Notes: generated by a model not told the origin, from the sequence alone. A stretch of DNA of 64,000 bases from Muribaculaceae bacterium (GCA_022484565.1 JAKVKZ010000001.1:1-64000); one strand, 5' to 3'. Counted from the stretch's first letter, positions 48,555 to 59,353 are shown. Program-made: numbers and translations.

Positions 48555-50951
48555 ATGAAAAAGATATTATTGACCATTGCTACAGCAATGATGGCTATCG
48601 GTGCTTATGCCGCCCAGCCAAGCGATGTACACATATATATTAATCCGGGACATGGCGGTCACGACAGTGACGACCGTAATGTGGTGATAGAACCATTCTC
48701 ATCGGGCGACCCAAATGGATATTGGGAATCGAATTCAAACCTTGCCAAAGGCTTGGATATGCGCGATATACTTCAGTCACGCGGATTTAAAGTGACAATG
48801 TCACGCGTAACCAACACTTCCGATGACGACCTTGGGCTTGAGACAATAGGCTATCTTGCCAACAACAGCGGTGCCGATATTTTCCTCGCTATCCACAGCA
48901 ACGCAACTGGTAATGCAAGCAGGGTGAATTTTCCTATAGGCTTGTATAGAGGATACTCGGGCAAACCTCAAGTTGCCAAATCGGATGTGCTTGCCAATAT
49001 GCTACAGCCATATTTGCTGAGCAACCAGGCAACAGTGTGGACAAGTACTACGCCAAGCACATACGGTGACTGGACATTCTATCCTGATTGGGGAACTCAG
49101 GGGCTTGGCGTGCTTCGCGTGCTCACCATCCCGGGAATGCTTTCAGAAGGTTCGTTCCACGATTACATACCAGAGACCTACAGGCTAATGAACAATGATT
49201 TCTGCTGGCTTGAAGCATGGCACTTCGTGAAGATGATTGACCAATATTTCAGTATTCCTAAATACACAGTAGGTAATCTTGCCGGTTGCATCACCGATTC
49301 CCGCATACTTCGCGATAAGGATTATATAATGTACGGGCGCGATAAACTCAATCCTCTTATGGGAGCAAAAGTTACTCTTCAAAACTCCGATAGCACAGTA
49401 GTGGCAACATATACCACCGACTCGCTTTATAATGGCTATTACATTTTCAAAATGATGACGCCAGGCAAATATCGTATTAAAGTGAATGCAAACGACCATT
49501 ATAACGTAGCCCAAGATGTGCAGATTGTTGCTGACACCACAATGTATGCCAACATCGGCATGAACCGCATCCGTAACACAGCACCTGAGGTGGTAAGTTA
49601 CTCACCAGTGTGGAACGACGGCGATAGCGCAGTGCTTTGCAACATACCGATTACCATGACATTCAATTGGGATATGGATACTGAATCGGCAGAGAAGGCG
49701 TTTACTATCACTCCATCCGTGAAAGGTACATTCACATGGGAAGATACAAATTATAAGATGGTATTTACTCCTGACGAACCGTATCAGGCCAACACCAAAT
49801 ACACTGTCACACTTGCCAAGAGTGCAATGCACGGAGGCGGAACTCCGATGAGAAATGACGTGACTTTCAGTTTCACAACCGACAGTCGCAGATTCCTCGA
49901 TGTGATAGGCCAATTCCCTAACGATGGCGAGAATGTGCATTATTCGGGTGCAGCAATTGATATTCGTTGCGACAGGCCAATCAATGCCACTCCGATATTC
50001 AGTCAGATAACGTTGACTGATTCAGCCGGCAATGAAGTGGCGTTCAACAAACGAGGAATGACTAATAACAAGACGACCGGCAGTTACGGGTTCATTCGTC
50101 TGCCGATACTGAGCAAACTCACTGTTGGCGCTACCTACACACTGTCCTTTGACGGTGCAATTGCAGATTATAACGGCATCAAACTTGAAAATCCGATTGT
50201 GGCAAAATTCAAAGCCATTGATGCCAGTGCTGCCAAGAACGGCACAGTGGTGGCTAACTTCGAGGATGCAACACAATACACTCTAAACACCAGCGAGAGC
50301 ACTAATTACAAATCCGCCGTTGTCTCCAACAACACTACCTACAAACTCTTCGATTCAAAGAGCATGCTTCTCAACTACACTTTCACCGGCACATCGGACG
50401 GCGTGATAAGTTTCAATACTTCCGCTCCTACAGAGACGTTTACTTCAAATGACTATCTTGGAGCGCACATCTATGGCGATGTGAACGGAAACAAAGTTGT
50501 GGCAGAATTGAGTGCTGACGGAGAAAAGGTATTAGTCCCTATTTGCGATGTCACATTCGATGGCTGGAAATATGTCACAGCACCTCTTACTTCGCTTACT
50601 GCCAATAAGGCATACAAGCTAACAGGAATAAGGCTTATACAGACAGCCTCGCCAATGAGCACTACTGGCAAGATATATTTCGACAACTTTATCAAGTCGA
50701 ACACTGGCGGTGTGAACAAGGTGGCTGTGTCGGGACTCAAAGTATTCCCAAGTCCAGCGGCTTCTGTAATAAGTGTGACTGCTGATAAGAAAGTGGAAGG
50801 TTTGCAACTTATAGGCAACAACGGCGTAGTCGTTGCACAGTCTGACGCATCAAGCATTAATGTCGAGGGAGTTGCCAATGGTGCATATCTTCTCCGCATT
50901 AAGGTAGCCGACGGCTTTGCAATCAGCAAAGTTGTAGTGGCTCATAAGTAA
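48555..50951 (+). CDS. N-acetylmuramoyl-L-alanine amidase (Amidase_3) with Ig-like and C-terminal sorting-like domains
   Basis: IYINPGHGGHDSDDRNV, FLAIHSNA; Ig-like EVVSYSPVWNDGDSAVLCNIPITMTFNWDMD; C-terminus LKVFPSPAASVISVTADKKVEGLQLIGNNG..GAYLLRIKV resembling T9SS type A. Confidence 0.82.
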   Translation: MKKILLTIATAMMAIGAYAAQPSDVHIYINPGHGGHDSDDRNVVIEPFSSGDPNGYWESNSNLAKGLDMRDILQSRGFKVTMSRVTNTSDDDLGLETIGYLANNSGADIFLAIHSNATGNASRVNFPIGLYRGYSGKPQVAKSDVLANMLQPYLLSNQATVWTSTTPSTYGDWTFYPDWGTQGLGVLRVLTIPGMLSEGSFHDYIPETYRLMNNDFCWLEAWHFVKMIDQYFSIPKYTVGNLAGCITDSRILRDKDYIMYGRDKLNPLMGAKVTLQNSDSTVVATYTTDSLYNGYYIFKMMTPGKYRIKVNANDHYNVAQDVQIVADTTMYANIGMNRIRNTAPEVVSYSPVWNDGDSAVLCNIPITMTFNWDMDTESAEKAFTITPSVKGTFTWEDTNYKMVFTPDEPYQANTKYTVTLAKSAMHGGGTPMRNDVTFSFTTDSRRFLDVIGQFPNDGENVHYSGAAIDIRCDRPINATPIFSQITLTDSAGNEVAFNKRGMTNNKTTGSYGFIRLPILSKLTVGATYTLSFDGAIADYNGIKLENPIVAKFKAIDASAAKNGTVVANFEDATQYTLNTSESTNYKSAVVSNNTTYKLFDSKSMLLNYTFTGTSDGVISFNTSAPTETFTSNDYLGAHIYGDVNGNKVVAELSADGEKVLVPICDVTFDGWKYVTAPLTSLTANKAYKLTGIRLIQTASPMSTTGKIYFDNFIKSNTGGVNKVAVSGLKVFPSPAASVISVTADKKVEGLQLIGNNGVVVAQSDASSINVEGVANGAYLLRIKVADGFAISKVVVAHK

Positions 50952-50970
50952 GGAAAACTATTCTTTTCGC

Positions 50971-51004
50971 GGCGTTCCAGCATAAAAATCGATGCTGGAA
51001 CGCC
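50971..51004. terminator. 13-bp perfect hairpin after the amidase gene
   Basis: GGCGTTCCAGCAT (50971-50983)/ATGCTGGAACGCC (50992-51004); no immediate T tract. Confidence 0.55.
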
Positions 51005-51054
51005 CGTGAGAGAATAATTTTAAGAAAAATATTGAAAAATAAATAATAATTTCA

Positions 51055-51062
51055 TACTTTTG
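51055..51062 (+). promoter_or_regulatory. Bacteroidetes -7 box upstream of the BadF-type kinase
   Basis: TACTTTTG matching TAnnTTTG about 57 bp before the ATG. Confidence 0.45.
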
Positions 51063-51118
51063 CTAATTAAAAATTCGGGAAAATTTAAAAGAATTAACCC
51101 CACCTTGAAACATCAGGC

Positions 51119-51955
51119 ATGAAAATAATAGCAGATAGTAGTTCTACTCGTACGGAATGGTCGCTGGTTGACGGCGGAACCATAGTTGAGCATGCGTTTA
51201 CTGAAGGTCTGAATCCGTTCTTTCAGTCTCGGAGAGAAATCAGCCACAGTGTAAGGCTTGAATTGCCAGAGGCCTTTTTCAAGCGCAGATGGGACCATGT
51301 TCATTTCTATGGTGCAGGATGTACGAATGTGGAGAAAAAGAAAATTGTGTCGGCATCACTGATAGCACAATTTAAAACGCCGGTAACCGTAGAAAGCGAT
51401 TTGCTTGGTGCCGCGCGAGGATTATTCATTCATCAATCAGGTATAGCTTGTATTCTTGGGACTGGTTCCAACTCTTGCCTTTACGATGGGCAAAGTATAA
51501 CTAAAAATGTGCGTTCACTTGGCTTTATCCTTGGAGATGAAGGAAGCGGGGCGGCATTAGGAAGGCATTTCACGAGCGACTGCATGAAAGATCTTGCGCC
51601 GAAAGAAATAGCCGATGAATTTTTCGATAAATTCAAGGTTACTACCGACGACATTATGGATGCAGTTTACACGAGCGCTTTCCCTAACCGGTCATTAAGC
51701 ACATTCTCGTTTTTCCTTTCCGAGCATCTTGACAATGATTATGTGTATAACTTGGTGTATAACGAGATTATGCTGTTTTTCCGTCGGAATCTGGCCCAAT
51801 ATGAATATAAGGATTATCCCGTTTGCTTTGTAGGCTCAATAGCTTGCATATATTCCGATGTACTGAAAACGGTTGCATCCAATTTCGGTGTGGAAATAAA
51901 GAAGATTGTGCGTGCTTCCATGCCGGGCATGGTGGAATATCATGCACAGGAATAA
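51119..51955 (+). CDS. BadF/BadG-type N-acetylhexosamine kinase (GlcNAc/MurNAc kinase-like)
   Basis: IIADSSSTRTEWSLVDGG, ACILGTGSNSCLYDG, GFILGDEGSGAALGRH. Confidence 0.82.
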   Translation: MKIIADSSSTRTEWSLVDGGTIVEHAFTEGLNPFFQSRREISHSVRLELPEAFFKRRWDHVHFYGAGCTNVEKKKIVSASLIAQFKTPVTVESDLLGAARGLFIHQSGIACILGTGSNSCLYDGQSITKNVRSLGFILGDEGSGAALGRHFTSDCMKDLAPKEIADEFFDKFKVTTDDIMDAVYTSAFPNRSLSTFSFFLSEHLDNDYVYNLVYNEIMLFFRRNLAQYEYKDYPVCFVGSIACIYSDVLKTVASNFGVEIKKIVRASMPGMVEYHAQE

Positions 51956-51997
51956 GAAGTTAAATTCATCATTATTAAATTTATAGCAATAAAAATT

Positions 51998-53053
51998 ATG
52001 AAGAATCTCATAATCAAGTCAATGCTTTTTGGGGGAGCGCTAATAATTTGTGCCGTGGCTCTGAATGCTCAAGAGCCAGCACGTAATACCGCTCCTAAGC
52101 AGGTGGTAGTAACCACCAAGACTCAAATACCTACTGGTAACCGCGATATGCAGGCACGCCGTCCGGGCGCTCAGCAGAGTTCAAATATGGGTAATGGAGC
52201 GCAAGCCGCTTCAAGTACTACTGGACATCGTGGAGGCCAAGGAGTTTCCACATCGAATCCCGGTGGACCGACTTCAGTAAGCAGATCGGGCAACGTCAAT
52301 CCGCAGAATGCAGGCAATAATTCCAATTTGACGCGCAACAGGGTGAAACCTCCACGCAATCTGCACGCTACTGAGGATAACGGAAGTGCCGTCAGCAACT
52401 CTAAAAAAACGAATACGGGCAGCAGTTTTGTAAACCGCAATAATAAGACAGTAAATGCTGGTCAAGGCAATTATGTGAGGAAGACAGAGCCAGCGCGCAA
52501 TTATTCCAAAGAGCGCCGTTTCGTAAAGGCGCCAGTGTATCAGCAAGGTCATTATCTTGCACCACCTACAAGGGCATATCGCTTGAACAATCATCCAATT
52601 TCACGCCCTTATCGTCCATCGAACTATTCTTTCCTTGCCACAGCTCCGAGAATTAATTCAGTGCTTGGTCTGTCGTTTGGCACTGCCATTGGTGCAAGCC
52701 TTACCTCGCTATACAATAATAATTATATAATTGACGGATATACCGACCAGACGATTTACCTGCGTGGAGCTTCCGAGCAGGGATATGTGTGGGACGACGC
52801 TGAGTTGAACTACAGTTCAGGCGTTCTTGTCAGTGCGCAATTCAGCTATTCTACGGAATATGATGACATATCCCGTTACAATACACTTCACTATAATCTT
52901 TGTCGGACTTATGGCGACCCTGTAGCCTTCAATTACAATGGAGGCGAAACATGTGCATCGTGGTATGGCCAAAATGGCATAGGATATGTTACGCTTGAAT
53001 ACTTCATTCAGAACGATCGTTATTACACAGTACTAAGTTACAGCAATAACTGA
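51998..53053 (+). CDS. Exported hypothetical protein with low-complexity N-terminal half
   Basis: Signal peptide; Gly/Asn/Ser/Arg-rich segment then a compact C-terminal domain. Confidence 0.6.
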   Translation: MKNLIIKSMLFGGALIICAVALNAQEPARNTAPKQVVVTTKTQIPTGNRDMQARRPGAQQSSNMGNGAQAASSTTGHRGGQGVSTSNPGGPTSVSRSGNVNPQNAGNNSNLTRNRVKPPRNLHATEDNGSAVSNSKKTNTGSSFVNRNNKTVNAGQGNYVRKTEPARNYSKERRFVKAPVYQQGHYLAPPTRAYRLNNHPISRPYRPSNYSFLATAPRINSVLGLSFGTAIGASLTSLYNNNYIIDGYTDQTIYLRGASEQGYVWDDAELNYSSGVLVSAQFSYSTEYDDISRYNTLHYNLCRTYGDPVAFNYNGGETCASWYGQNGIGYVTLEYFIQNDRYYTVLSYSNN

Positions 53054-53079
53054 TTGTTTTTCCAATCAGGCATGATAAT

Positions 53080-53119
53080 AAAGGGTTTTTTCCATTTTGG
53101 TATGGAAGAAACCTTTTTT
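53080..53119 (+). terminator. Rho-independent terminator
   Basis: AAAGGGTTTTTTCCAT ttttggt ATGGAAGAAACCTTTTTT; wobble-paired stem with T tract. Confidence 0.7.
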
Positions 53120-53248
53120 ATTGATGAATCCGTTAAGAAAAGTAAGAATATTGCACATTAATTTCTTTAAATTTGTGCTTAAATCATAAATAGTGTTTAA
53201 TTGGTGAAATCAAGTTCAACTTTGTTTTCCATAATTAAATGTTTATAT

Positions 53249-53256
53249 TAATTTTG
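53249..53256 (+). promoter_or_regulatory. Bacteroidetes -7 box upstream of the 53.3 kb gene
   Basis: TAATTTTG matching TAnnTTTG about 80 bp before the ATG. Confidence 0.45.
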
Positions 53257-53336
53257 TCGAATAAGTGTAAGGCCGTGCTTATTGGATTTGTCGGTTGGCC
53301 TATTGATATATAGAACTTAAAATAACAATTATCATA

Positions 53337-56300
53337 ATGCAGAATATTAAAATCATCAGGACATTAGCAGTTGTCATACTATCGGGAGTGCTTGGTTGCT
53401 TTTCAGCCATGGCTGATTCGGTGAGCGCTACCGAGAAGGCAAAAATCCAGACGGCAGTTGAATCGACAGTTCCTGCCAATATGGGCATCGGAAAGGTCAG
53501 GGTAAAGACTGTGTCGGTCGACAAAGCTTCATCCACCATATCAGTAAATCTCGGAGGTGACTATGCAGATGTTCCATTTACCCGTATGTCGGTTGATGCT
53601 CTAAAGGCTCAGATAGCAGCATCATCAGCCGAATATTCGGGCTACAATGTGAATTTAATGATTGATAGCATTGATATAAATAAGTATTTTCCGGAATATA
53701 CAGCCGTATCAAAACGTACTCATGATTTGCGTTTTATATCTCCGCTTGACCCAAGTTACAATTATTCGTCAGGACTTAATGGTTACAATATTGTAATTTG
53801 GCAAAGTCATGGTTGGTATTTTGAATCATCGCTTAACCGTTGGCAATGGCAACGTGCACGTATGTATCAGACCGTTGAGGACCTATATACCCAAAGTTAT
53901 GTGATGCCGTATCTCATGCCAATGCTTGAGAATGCCGGGGCTTACGTGTTCAGCCCTCGCGAGCGCGACACCAATATTAATGAAGTGATTGTTGACAACG
54001 ATGGCGGTAATGCTCAACTTGGTTACAAGGAGCATAACAACGGCGGAAAATGGAAAACCGGTGATTCTGTGGGCTTTGCATATAAGCGTGCCCAATATGA
54101 AGGCTATCAGAATCCTTTCCGTGAAGGCACTTTCAGATATGCTAAGACAACTAACAATTTACATAAGTATTCCACAGCACAATGGAATGCCAATATCCCT
54201 GAAGACGGTATGTATGCAGTTTACATTTCCTATAAGACAATACCCGGAAGTGTGAGTGATGCTGTATATACAATAAATTCAGCGAACGGTCAGAAAATGT
54301 TTACCGTGAATCAGCAGATGGGTGGAGGCACATGGCTTTATCTCGGTCATTATTATTTCAAGAAAGGTTTGAATAATGCGGCAGTTGAATTGTCGAATTA
54401 TTCAACTTCCGAGGGTTATGTAACGGCAGATGCTGTGAAAATAGGTGGTGGTATGGGGAATATAGCCCGCAAGGTAGAAGGCTCTTCAAACGATGAACGG
54501 TTTGACGAAGCCACCACAGATACTGGCAACAAGAGTATTAAATACGATTGGATGGTAAGCAATCATCCGCGTTACACTGAAGGAGCACGCTACTTTATGC
54601 AGTGGGCGGGAATTCCTGATACAATTTATTCACCTTTCCGTGGCGTTAACGACTATAAGGACGATTATCAGGACCGTGGCTCATGGGTCAACTATCTTGC
54701 CGGTGGTTCAGTAGTGCTTCCGCAGGCTCAGGGACTTCATATCCCAATCGACCTTTCAATGGCATTCCACAGCGATGCCGGCACTACAAAGAATGACGAT
54801 GTGATTGGTTCACTCGGCATCTATTACAGCAATCATTTCGGCAACTATAATAATGGTACTCCACGAATTCTGTCACGTGATTTCACCAACATTGTATTGA
54901 CCAACATCACAAATGACGTACGTCGTCAGTTCAAACCTGACTGGAAACGCCGTGGCATGTGGGACCAACGTTATTTCGAGGCACGTCAACCAGAAGTTCC
55001 TGCAATGCTGCTTGAACTGCTTTCGCATGAGAATTTCGCAGATATGAAATATGGGCTTGACCCAAATTTCCGCTTTACAGTAAGCCGTGCCATTTATAAA
55101 GGTATGGTACAGTTCCTTTCAAAGCGTGATGGTCATGATTACAAGATAGAACCGCTTCCAATAAATTCATTTGCCATAACTCCACTTACAGGAACAACAT
55201 TTAACCTGACATGGAAGGCAACGAAGGACACCCTTTGCGATAAGGCTGATGCAACGAGATTTGCAGTGCTTGAACGCATAGGTGACGGAGGTTTCAAGCA
55301 GATAGCACTGACATCATCGTCAAGTTACACTGTAAACATCAGCGATAACCTTGTGCATAGCTATCAGATTATTGCCATGAACGATGGTGGCAGAAGTTTT
55401 CCTTCTGAGTCACTCGCATTGGGCGTAGCAAAAGATTCAAAAGGTACAGTGATGGTAGTGAACGACTTCACGCGAGTTTCAGCACCCGATTGGTTTGATT
55501 CAGGTGAAATGGCCGGATTCTATTCAGAAAAAGACCATGGTGTGCCATACATTAAGGATATCAGCTATATAGGTCAGCAATATGAATTCCGCCGTAAATT
55601 GAAATGGACCGATGATGATGCTGCCGGATTCGGTGCCAGCCGCTCCAATTATGAAACTAAAGTGATAGCGGGCAACACATTCGATTATCCTTACATTCAT
55701 GGTGCTGCAATCATGAATGCCGGTTATTCATTCGTTTCATCAAGCGTTCAGTCGGTGTGTGACGGAGGTGTCCGTCTTGGCAACTACAAGATGGTTGACC
55801 TTATAGTGGGTAAACAGAAAGAAGTGCCTGTGGGCAGTGGTAAAGACATGCCTGCACGTTATAAGGCGTTCCCAACGTCGTTGCGTGATGCTATTTCAGC
55901 ATATTGCAAACAAGGTGGTGACATATTTGTTTCCGGAGCATTTGTTGCGTCAGATATTTGGGACCGCGACAGTGTGAATGCAGAGGAAAAGGCTTTTGCG
56001 CAAAATGTACTGGGATATAAATGGCGTGTTTGCCAGGCTGCCGTGAACGGCGAGGCATATTGTGTGCCAACAGTTTTCCAACAGCTTTTGTCTGACAAAA
56101 CCATTAGTTTCAATACTGAATTGAACAAGGACATGTACTGTGTGGAATCGCCTGATGCAATTCTGCCGTTTAACAAGAAAGTAGCTTCCACCACGCTTCG
56201 TTATAAGGAGAATAATCTGCCTGCAGCTATGGCAATGGCAACAAATTATAAGACTTACGTTATGGGCTTCCCGTTTGAGACTATAAAGGACGGGGCAGTG

Positions 56301-56363
56301 CGTGATGACTTGATGAAACAGGTGCTTGATTTCTTCAAATCGACCGACAACTTAAACAAATAA
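53337..56363 (+). CDS. Large exported amidase-like protein with golvesin/xanthan-lyase-type domain
   Basis: Amidase-like YNIVIWQSHGWYFESSLNRWQWQRARMYQTVEDLYTQSYVMPYL; golvesin-like EDGMYAVYISYKTIPGSVSDAVYTINSANGQKMFTVNQQMGGGTWLYLGHYYF. Confidence 0.7.
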   Translation: MQNIKIIRTLAVVILSGVLGCFSAMADSVSATEKAKIQTAVESTVPANMGIGKVRVKTVSVDKASSTISVNLGGDYADVPFTRMSVDALKAQIAASSAEYSGYNVNLMIDSIDINKYFPEYTAVSKRTHDLRFISPLDPSYNYSSGLNGYNIVIWQSHGWYFESSLNRWQWQRARMYQTVEDLYTQSYVMPYLMPMLENAGAYVFSPRERDTNINEVIVDNDGGNAQLGYKEHNNGGKWKTGDSVGFAYKRAQYEGYQNPFREGTFRYAKTTNNLHKYSTAQWNANIPEDGMYAVYISYKTIPGSVSDAVYTINSANGQKMFTVNQQMGGGTWLYLGHYYFKKGLNNAAVELSNYSTSEGYVTADAVKIGGGMGNIARKVEGSSNDERFDEATTDTGNKSIKYDWMVSNHPRYTEGARYFMQWAGIPDTIYSPFRGVNDYKDDYQDRGSWVNYLAGGSVVLPQAQGLHIPIDLSMAFHSDAGTTKNDDVIGSLGIYYSNHFGNYNNGTPRILSRDFTNIVLTNITNDVRRQFKPDWKRRGMWDQRYFEARQPEVPAMLLELLSHENFADMKYGLDPNFRFTVSRAIYKGMVQFLSKRDGHDYKIEPLPINSFAITPLTGTTFNLTWKATKDTLCDKADATRFAVLERIGDGGFKQIALTSSSSYTVNISDNLVHSYQIIAMNDGGRSFPSESLALGVAKDSKGTVMVVNDFTRVSAPDWFDSGEMAGFYSEKDHGVPYIKDISYIGQQYEFRRKLKWTDDDAAGFGASRSNYETKVIAGNTFDYPYIHGAAIMNAGYSFVSSSVQSVCDGGVRLGNYKMVDLIVGKQKEVPVGSGKDMPARYKAFPTSLRDAISAYCKQGGDIFVSGAFVASDIWDRDSVNAEEKAFAQNVLGYKWRVCQAAVNGEAYCVPTVFQQLLSDKTISFNTELNKDMYCVESPDAILPFNKKVASTTLRYKENNLPAAMAMATNYKTYVMGFPFETIKDGAVRDDLMKQVLDFFKSTDNLNK

Positions 56364-56397
56364 GGATATTTATCTATAAAACAACTTTTGAATATTT

Positions 56398-57855
56398 ATG
56401 AATACTATTAATTGTTTCATACCCTTCGTTGATGAGCAGCAGGCGCGAGCCACTGTTGATGGGTTGAAATCGAGCAAATTTATTTCAAAAATCTTTCTTC
56501 TTGCCGATGAAAACGCAAAAGGAGGAATAGAGGGATGTGAAGTACTGAAAATTGATGCCCTCACCTCAACCGCAACTATCAAGCAGATTGCCGCTAATGC
56601 CGGCAACGGATATGTGCTGCTTTACTGCAAATATGATACATTGCGGTTAGGTTATCTTGCCATTGAGCGAATGTTGAGGATATTGGACGATAGTCAGTCG
56701 GGCATGGTTTATGCCGACCATTATAAGGTTACTAATGGCAAACAAGTGAAAGCTCCTTTGATTGATTATCAGGAGGGCAGTCTGCGCGATGAGTTTGATT
56801 TCGGGTCCTTGATGCTTTTTGGTGCGGATTCATTCCGCAAGGCGGCTTCAATGGTGAAACAGAATTATGGTTTTGCCGGATTATATGATTTCCGCCTGAA
56901 ATTGTCGCAGTTTGCACATATTACCCATGTCGACGAGTATCTATATACTGATGTGGAACTTGATACCCGCAGCAGTGGTGAAAAGGTTTTTGATTATGTT
57001 GATCCGAAGAACCGTGGACGTCAGATAGAACTTGAAAAAGCGGTTACGGAACATTTGAAAGAGATAGGAGCGTACCTTGAGCCGAAATTTGAAAAAGTGC
57101 AATTCGATGAAAATGATTTTGAATGTGAAATGTCGGTAATAATACCTGTTCTTAACAGAGTACGTACAATCCGCGATGCTTTGAAGTCGGCACTTTCACA
57201 GAAATGCGATTTCAAATTCAATGTGATAGTAATCGACAATCATTCAACTGATGGCACTACTGAGGCAATTGATGAATTCAAGTGCGACAATCTTATCCAT
57301 ATAATACCTGACCGTGATGACCTCGGCATAGGCGGTTGCTGGAATTTTGCCGCCCATAATAAGCATTGCGGTAAATTCTTCATCGGTCTTGACAGCGATG
57401 ATGTGTTCAGCAGTGAGGAAACTCTATCCAAGATGGTGAAAGCCTTCTACGAGCAGAATTGTGCAATGGTTTCGGGCACTTATATGGTGACTGACTTCAA
57501 TATGAAGATGATTGCTCCAGGCGTAATTGACCATCGTGAATTGGCTCCCGAAAATGGCCGGAATAATTTGCTCCGGGTGAATGGCATCGGTGCGCCACGT
57601 GCGTTCTACACGCCATTGTTCCGCAAGGTAAATTTGCCAAACACCTGCTATGGAGAGGACTATGCAGTGGGATTGATGATGTCGCGCCATTACTTGATAG
57701 GACGTATATATGATGTGCTGACTTATGGCCGTCGTTGGGAAGACAATTCTGATGCCAATCTTGACATCGTCAAGGAAAATGCCAACAACCTTTATAAGGA
57801 CCGCACACGTACTTGGGAACTCCGGGCACGCATTAAAATGAACAAATCAAATTAA
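56398..57855 (+). CDS. Double-domain GT2 glycosyltransferase, copy 1
   Basis: C-terminal domain SVIIPVLNRVRTIRDALKSAL..VIDNHSTDGTTEAI..LDSDDVF; N-terminal half resembles a degenerate GT-A domain. Confidence 0.82.
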   Translation: MNTINCFIPFVDEQQARATVDGLKSSKFISKIFLLADENAKGGIEGCEVLKIDALTSTATIKQIAANAGNGYVLLYCKYDTLRLGYLAIERMLRILDDSQSGMVYADHYKVTNGKQVKAPLIDYQEGSLRDEFDFGSLMLFGADSFRKAASMVKQNYGFAGLYDFRLKLSQFAHITHVDEYLYTDVELDTRSSGEKVFDYVDPKNRGRQIELEKAVTEHLKEIGAYLEPKFEKVQFDENDFECEMSVIIPVLNRVRTIRDALKSALSQKCDFKFNVIVIDNHSTDGTTEAIDEFKCDNLIHIIPDRDDLGIGGCWNFAAHNKHCGKFFIGLDSDDVFSSEETLSKMVKAFYEQNCAMVSGTYMVTDFNMKMIAPGVIDHRELAPENGRNNLLRVNGIGAPRAFYTPLFRKVNLPNTCYGEDYAVGLMMSRHYLIGRIYDVLTYGRRWEDNSDANLDIVKENANNLYKDRTRTWELRARIKMNKSN

Positions 57856-57883
57856 TTATAAATAAATTAAACGTAAAAAAGCT

Positions 57884-59341
57884 ATGAAATCAATTAATTG
57901 TTTCATTCCGTACGCTAACGCCGAACAGGCTAAGTCAACACTTACAGCACTTAAAGCTAATAAGCTGGTAAACAAAATCTTTTTGCTTGCGACAGGTGAT
58001 GCTAAAGATGCACCTGAAGGCTACGAGGTGATTAAAATTAAAACCCTCACAGCCACCTCCACAATGAAATCAATAGCAGAACATGCCGATGCTGATTTTG
58101 TTCTGCTTTTCACTAAATATGTCACTCTAAAGTTTGGACCATACGCTATCGACCGCTTTGTGAAACTCGCTTGCGATTCACAGTCGGGAATGCTCTATGC
58201 CGACCACTATAATGTCAGCGACGATAAAGTGGAGAAAGCTCCAGTGATTGACTATCAGCAGGGCAGTCTGCGTGACGATTTTGATTTTGGTTCAGTGCTT
58301 TTCTTCTGCGCAGAATGCTTCAAGAAAGCTGCCGCTGCTATGAAGGCCGACTATGAATTTGCAGGTCTTTATGATATCCGCCTCAAACTTTCGCAATTTG
58401 CAGCGCTTACACATATCAATGAATACCTTTATAGCGATGTGGAACTCGACACCCGCAAGAGTGGAGAGAAACTTTTTGATTATGTTGACCCTAAGAACCG
58501 CGGACGTCAGATAGAAATGGAACAGGCCGTTACCGAGCATCTTAAGGAAGTCGGTGGTTATCTTGCTCCGAAATTCACTAAGATAGAATTCAACAAGGGT
58601 AATTTCGACTATGAGGCAACAGTCATCATCCCTGTTCGTAACCGTATCCGTGTAATTCGCGATGCCATCAAGTCGGTGCTCAACCAAAAGACTGATTTCA
58701 AGTTCAATCTTATGGTGGTTGATAACTTCTCAACCGATGGCACACGTGATGCGATAGACGAATTCAAGGACGACCCACGTCTTATCCACATAATCGCCGA
58801 CTACTATGATATGGGTGTAGGTGGTTATTGGAATCTTGCGGCAAATCACGAGAAAGCCGGCAAGTTCATCATTCAGCTTGATTCCGATGATGTCTATGCC
58901 GACGAGAATACTTTATCAACAATGGTCAATGCTTTTTACGAGCAAAACTGCGCAATGGTTGTCGGTACTTACATGATGACTGACATCAATCTGCACATGA
59001 TTGCCCCTGGCATTATCGACCATAAGGAATGGACACCTGAAAACGGCCGCAACAATGCACTCCGCATCAATGGACTTGGCGCACCGCGTGCTTTCTACAC
59101 TCCAGTGCTCCGTGAAGTAAAGGTGCCTAACACCAGCTATGGTGAAGATTATGCGCTAGGCTTGAATATTTCACGTAATTATCAGATTGGACGTGTTTAT
59201 AAGCCTGTCTATCTGGTACGTCGTTGGGACGACAATAGCGATGCCGACGTTGACATTGTGAAGATGAACACCAACAACACATATAAAGACCGCATCCGCA
59301 CTTGGGAACTCCAGGCGCGAATAGCTATGAACAATAAATAG
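57884..59341 (+). CDS. Double-domain GT2 glycosyltransferase, copy 2
   Basis: Collinear with copy 1, identical blocks such as NRGRQIE, FYEQNCAMV and NGRNN; TVIIPVRNRIRVIRDAIKSVL, LDSDDVY. Confidence 0.82.
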   Translation: MKSINCFIPYANAEQAKSTLTALKANKLVNKIFLLATGDAKDAPEGYEVIKIKTLTATSTMKSIAEHADADFVLLFTKYVTLKFGPYAIDRFVKLACDSQSGMLYADHYNVSDDKVEKAPVIDYQQGSLRDDFDFGSVLFFCAECFKKAAAAMKADYEFAGLYDIRLKLSQFAALTHINEYLYSDVELDTRKSGEKLFDYVDPKNRGRQIEMEQAVTEHLKEVGGYLAPKFTKIEFNKGNFDYEATVIIPVRNRIRVIRDAIKSVLNQKTDFKFNLMVVDNFSTDGTRDAIDEFKDDPRLIHIIADYYDMGVGGYWNLAANHEKAGKFIIQLDSDDVYADENTLSTMVNAFYEQNCAMVVGTYMMTDINLHMIAPGIIDHKEWTPENGRNNALRINGLGAPRAFYTPVLREVKVPNTSYGEDYALGLNISRNYQIGRVYKPVYLVRRWDDNSDADVDIVKMNTNNTYKDRIRTWELQARIAMNNK

Positions 59342-59353
59342 AAACTGCTGATT

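Noticed and set aside
51998-53053. Low-complexity protein considered as an adhesin or RNA-binding protein
   Set aside because: Signal peptide and compact C-terminal domain are visible, but nothing supports a specific function.
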